Part shown: positions 61,241 through 64,000 of the stretch, one piece after another | How the letters are laid out: each line of letters opens with the position of its first letter | How positions within the stretch are numbered: position 1 is the stretch's first letter | Source of the DNA: Mucilaginibacter auburnensis | Lineage (GTDB): Bacteria > Bacteroidota > Bacteroidia > Sphingobacteriales > Sphingobacteriaceae | Length of the DNA: 64,000 nucleotides | Direction of reading: 5' to 3' | Assembly (NCBI RefSeq): GCF_002797815.1 | Contig: NZ_PGFJ01000001.1 | Location: 248,001 to 312,000, forward strand | The notes under the pieces: model-generated | The model's database searches: none | What the model saw: only the letters and a program-made list of their open reading frames with translations | Told to the model about the DNA's origin: nothing | Program-made: the position numbers and the translations under genes

Positions 61241-62180
61241 CGTTCTTTAAATGGGCCAGCATATCAGTGACCATGGTTTCCAGATCAAATTGTGGCTCCC
61301 AGCCCCAGTCACGGCGTGCTTCCAGGTCCAGGATACCGGTCGGCCAGCTGTCGGCGATCGCCTGCCGAAAATCGGGATGGTAGCTGACCGTCAGGCCAGG
61401 GATATGTTTTCGGATCTCGGTCGCCAGCTCCCGGGGCGAAAAGTGCAGACCTGCCAGGTTGTAGCTGGTATGCACGCTCAGCTGGCCTCGCGGTGCCTCC
61501 ATCAGTTCGATCGTTCCGCGGACGGCATCCGGCATATAGAGCATCGGCAAAGTGGTCGTATCCCGCAAGAAGCACCCGTAGTGACCCTCTTCCAGCGCCT
61601 TGTGAAAAATATCGACGGCATAATCGGTCGTACCGCCGCCGGGCTTGGCGCTGTAGCTGATCAGGCCGGGGTAGCGAATACTGCGAATATCTATACCATA
61701 GGTATTATAGTACCAGCGGCACCAGTATTCACCGGCCATTTTACTGATACCATAGATCGTGGTCGGGTCAAGTGCAGATTGCTGGACACAGGCTGCGCGC
61801 ATCGATTCCGGGCCGAATACCGCGATGCTGCTGGGCCAGAAGATCTTTTCGACGCGCTGCGCCCGGGCCGCCTCCAATACATTGAGTAAACCCTGCATAT
61901 TGATCTGCCAGGCCGCCTCCGGGTTTTGCTCGCCGCTGGCAGAAAGCACGGCCGCCAGGTGGTAGATCTGGCCGACACCCATGCGTTCAAATACATAGCT
62001 GAGCCGGCGGACATTGAGTACGTCGAGCTTCATATACGCACCCTTCTGCATGAGTTTATCGTTCGCATCATACACGTCGGTAGCGATCACGCGCTCCCAG
62101 CCGTAACGTTCGCGCAGGGCCATGACCAGTTCAGTTCCGAGCTGCCCGCAGGCGCCGGTCACCAGGATCTTATCTCTCAT
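61206..62180 (-). CDS. Extended SDR of the L-threonine 3-dehydrogenase type
   Basis: A 324-residue NAD(P)-dependent extended SDR: GACGQLG (9-15), catalytic Y143/K147 in TTIYGISKMAGE, and TDH-type blocks PGGGTTDYAVDIFHKAL, TTLPMLYMPDAVRGT and YNLAGLHFSPREL. Its closest look-alike is SDR-type threonine dehydrogenase (threonine to 2-amino-3-ketobutyrate). The same chemistry run as a reduction would convert a 2-amino-3-keto product of an oxoamine synthase to the 3-hydroxy form, which fits the SPT-like partner. Overlaps the CysK-like start. Confidence 0.82.
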   Translation of the reverse strand: MRDKILVTGACGQLGTELVMALRERYGWERVIATDVYDANDKLMQKGAYMKLDVLNVRRLSYVFERMGVGQIYHLAAVLSASGEQNPEAAWQINMQGLLNVLEAARAQRVEKIFWPSSIAVFGPESMRAACVQQSALDPTTIYGISKMAGEYWCRWYYNTYGIDIRSIRYPGLISYSAKPGGGTTDYAVDIFHKALEEGHYGCFLRDTTTLPMLYMPDAVRGTIELMEAPRGQLSVHTSYNLAGLHFSPRELATEIRKHIPGLTVSYHPDFRQAIADSWPTGILDLEARRDWGWEPQFDLETMVTDMLAHLKNDVHQIDVPVER

Positions 62181-62361
62181 CGCGTGACCTCCCGGATGTG
62201 AAAACCGCTGAGCGGGGCGGGCAAAACCTGCAGGTAGATATATGGTATCAGTTGTTTCATTCTTTTAAAAATCCGCTTTAGAGGCTGCATGCGGCGACTT
62301 TATTTTCAGGTGGACGGTTTCCGCAGTGCTTGCCGGGAAATACGGCGTTTTTCGCAAGGGC

Positions 62362-62838
62362 CTATTTTTCAAGGGGAAAGGCCGGTTCCATCTTATATTC
62401 TTTGAGCACCAGCGAGGAATGTACTTTATCGACCATGGGCAGGCAGCAAAGTTTTTGTTCGAGAAAATCCTCGTATTCAGCGGCATCGCGCAGGGTAATC
62501 TGGAGGATAAAATCGTATTCGCCGGAGAGGTGCAGGCAGACCTGTACCTCGGGGTGGACCTGGATCGCAGCGGCAAAGGCTTGCAGCACGGCGGAGGCGT
62601 GGCCGTTGAGTTTGACCAGGGTGATCATCAGGGTTGGACGGCCGACGAGGCGGCGGTCGAGGAGGGCGGCAAATCGGCGGATATAACCTTGTTCGCGGAG
62701 TTTGGCCAGGCGTTTGCGGATCGCGGCTTCGCTTTTATGAACGGCCAGCCCGATATGGGTCGCGTCCATCCGGGCATCCTGCTGGAGGATCTCCAGGATA
62801 CGGATATCGGTAGGATCGAGCTGGCCGTTTTGCGTCAT
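62362..62838 (-). CDS. Lrp/AsnC-family transcriptional regulator
   Basis: A 158-residue regulator: winged HTH (about 7-60, ILEILQQDARMDATHIGLAVHKSEAAIRKRLAKL) and a RAM ligand domain (about 68-150). Lrp-type proteins respond to amino acids. It lies 181 bases upstream of the SDR on the same strand and probably controls the amino-acid/lipid operon. Nothing else is coded in the 62181-62361 gap. Confidence 0.88.
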   Translation of the reverse strand: MTQNGQLDPTDIRILEILQQDARMDATHIGLAVHKSEAAIRKRLAKLREQGYIRRFAALLDRRLVGRPTLMITLVKLNGHASAVLQAFAAAIQVHPEVQVCLHLSGEYDFILQITLRDAAEYEDFLEQKLCCLPMVDKVHSSLVLKEYKMEPAFPLEK

Positions 62839-62867
62839 GGTTCAATATGAATTGTTGTTTTCAGTGC

Positions 62868-64000
62868 CTATTTCAGTTTGACTTTAATGACATTAAATGA
62901 AAAAGGGGCGGCGGTAAATGAAACCTCCTTGCCGTTGGCAGTTATCGTCTTTGTATCCGGTTTGATATTATCGGGATTGGTAATACTGTTCATGATCCCC
63001 GTGCTGCCATTGGCTAAGCTGATCCAGCTGGCTTCCCCGGCGGCTGTTGTATTCGTCAGCCGGATCTGTCTGGCTTTAGGCTTGCTGCTCATATTCACCA
63101 TTTTTATCACCAGTTCGCGAGTGTTTTTGTCGACCACCGCCGAGGCCCAGCAGCTGTCCTGCCCGCAGATCGCTTTACCATCTTTGGTGAGGGGCACGAC
63201 ATCGGTGCCTCTGTTCAGCGAGAATAGTTGCTGCACGTAATAATTGGGTGTATTATAAGAGGTGGAATTATCAAACCAGATGAGGTTAGGCGTCCACTGC
63301 CAGCCGGTCACATGGGCGAAGAGAGGAGCGTAACTGGCCATATCCACGACATCCGCGTTGCGCTCGATGCCGGTCATGAAGCAGGCTTCGCTTAAGGCAG
63401 TGAGCAGGTTGTTGACATTCTTCATGCTGCCGATCCGGTCGCTTTGGGCGGCATATTCGCCGACAAAGATCTTGGGGCCTTTGCGGTCGTAGCTGTCGTA
63501 GCGGTTAGCATTATCCATGAACCATTTTGGCGTGTCGTAAAAATGCTCGTCGATGATATCTGCTTTTCGTGCCCGCAATACTGAATCCATATAAGTAAAG
63601 ACGGGGATATTGCGGCTGTAGCCGGTGGCGTTGATCAGCCGGATCTCCGGGTATTTGGCTTTAATGCGGTCGGTAAACAGTTTCAGCCGTTCGGCATATT
63701 GCGGACCCCAGTTCTCATTGCCGATGCCGAGGAGTTTCAGGTTAAAGGGAGCGGGATGGCCGAGCTCGGCGCGTTTTTTACCCCAATAGGTGCTGGTGCT
63801 GCCATTCGCAAATTCGATGAGGTCGAGGGCATCGGTGATAAACGGTTCCAACTCGTTGATAGGTACGACTTCGGCGGCATCGAACTGACAAGACATGCCG
63901 ACGTTAATGATGGGCAAGGGCGCGGCGCCAATGTCTTCAGCCAGCTGGAAATATTCATAAAAACCAAGTCCGAAGCTTTCCATGTAGTCGGGGGTTTGGC
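62868..64000 (-). CDS. Alpha-L-arabinofuranosidase, GH51, C-terminal part (5' end beyond window)
   Basis: The coding sequence continues past the window edge (QTPDYMESFGLGFYE is still in frame before the first visible Met). Acid/base Glu in LLGIGNENWGPQY and nucleophile Glu in KIFVGEYAAQSDR are the GH51 catalytic pair; the C-terminal beta domain follows. It removes terminal arabinose from hemicellulose. Only 29 bases separate its stop from the Lrp gene, but the two need not be co-regulated. Confidence 0.92.
   Translation of the reverse strand, partial: QTPDYMESFGLGFYEYFQLAEDIGAAPLPIINVGMSCQFDAAEVVPINELEPFITDALDLIEFANGSTSTYWGKKRAELGHPAPFNLKLLGIGNENWGPQYAERLKLFTDRIKAKYPEIRLINATGYSRNIPVFTYMDSVLRARKADIIDEHFYDTPKWFMDNANRYDSYDRKGPKIFVGEYAAQSDRIGSMKNVNNLLTALSEACFMTGIERNADVVDMASYAPLFAHVTGWQWTPNLIWFDNSTSYNTPNYYVQQLFSLNRGTDVVPLTKDGKAICGQDSCWASAVVDKNTRELVIKMVNMSSKPKARQIRLTNTTAAGEASWISLANGSTGIMNSITNPDNIKPDTKTITANGKEVSFTAAPFSFNVIKVKLK

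Noticed and set aside
60347..61270. Long plus-strand frames in the GC-rich segment (also 58360-59298, 61251-61889 and 56875-57537)
   Set aside because: They are antisense shadows of clear enzymes and regulators; the long open frames come from high GC content.
58465..62180. Simple threonine-to-glycine operon (TDH plus glycine C-acetyltransferase)
   Set aside because: Not excluded, but ranked second because the oxoamine synthase has SPT-like blocks and a CysK-like enzyme lies between; kept as the alternative.
1..64000. CRISPR arrays and rRNA genes
   Set aside because: No regularly spaced direct repeats and no rRNA-like sequence were seen on either strand.
50327..64000. Complete conjugative element
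   Set aside because: Integrase and RteC are present, but no mobilisation or transfer (tra/mob) genes are seen in the window, so only an element end or genomic island can be claimed.

Overview
The window looks like chromosomal DNA of a Bacteroidota bacterium of the Sphingobacteriaceae, most like Mucilaginibacter or Pedobacter. That placement is my inference. It rests on Bacteroidota-type promoters (TTG, about 19 bases, TAnnTTTG) placed very close to start codons, SusC-like 'EVVVVGYGTQKK' motifs, many families typical of the phylum (DUF4112, DUF4142, DUF4199, DUF4920, RteC) and the polysaccharide- and envelope-oriented gene content.

Positions 1 to about 50.3 kb are AT-rich core genome: an envelope operon (PI-PLC-like lipase, outer-membrane barrel, phosphatase); rlmD; a two-component cluster; ahpC with an AhpD-like partner; a LytS/LytT pair; a Gly/Met-rich secreted protein with a TonB-dependent receptor; walJ-like; an M23 peptidase overlapping a bactofilin; ahcY; an Fsr-like exporter; a GH10 xylanase; a fluoride riboswitch ahead of a CLC-F-type channel; amidase; a Fur-family/MerC operon; rsmA and pdxA; a DEAD-box helicase; mfd; rhomboid; pepT; an ECF sigma factor with a composite anti-sigma/TonB protein, divergent from a VWA protein; tlpA-like; acyl-CoA dehydrogenase.

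At 50,253-50,326 lies tRNA-Asp(GTC). Directly after it begins a visibly more GC-rich segment that runs to the end of the window, opening with palindromic GGTTACC sites and a tyrosine recombinase. This looks like one end of an integrated element at the tRNA 3' end. It carries a large DUF4297-like nuclease/helical-repeat protein (probable defence gene), RteC, a TetR protein fused to an unknown domain, and a regulated set of genes (Lrp, threonine-dehydrogenase-like SDR, cysteine-synthase-like enzyme, 73-aa protein, serine-palmitoyltransferase-like enzyme). I propose that set as a capnine/sulfonolipid-type pathway, with threonine catabolism as the alternative. The window ends inside a GH51 arabinofuranosidase.

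The observations most worth follow-up are: (1) this SDR/CysK-like/SPT-like operon; (2) a receptor-plug-like module found in a barrel receptor, an inner-membrane anti-sigma/TonB hybrid and a VWA protein; (3) the lone nuclease-plus-repeats protein at the element edge; (4) the riboswitch/CLC-F unit; (5) two possible small RNAs and a family of long inverted repeats. All family assignments are from reading the sequence; no database search was run.
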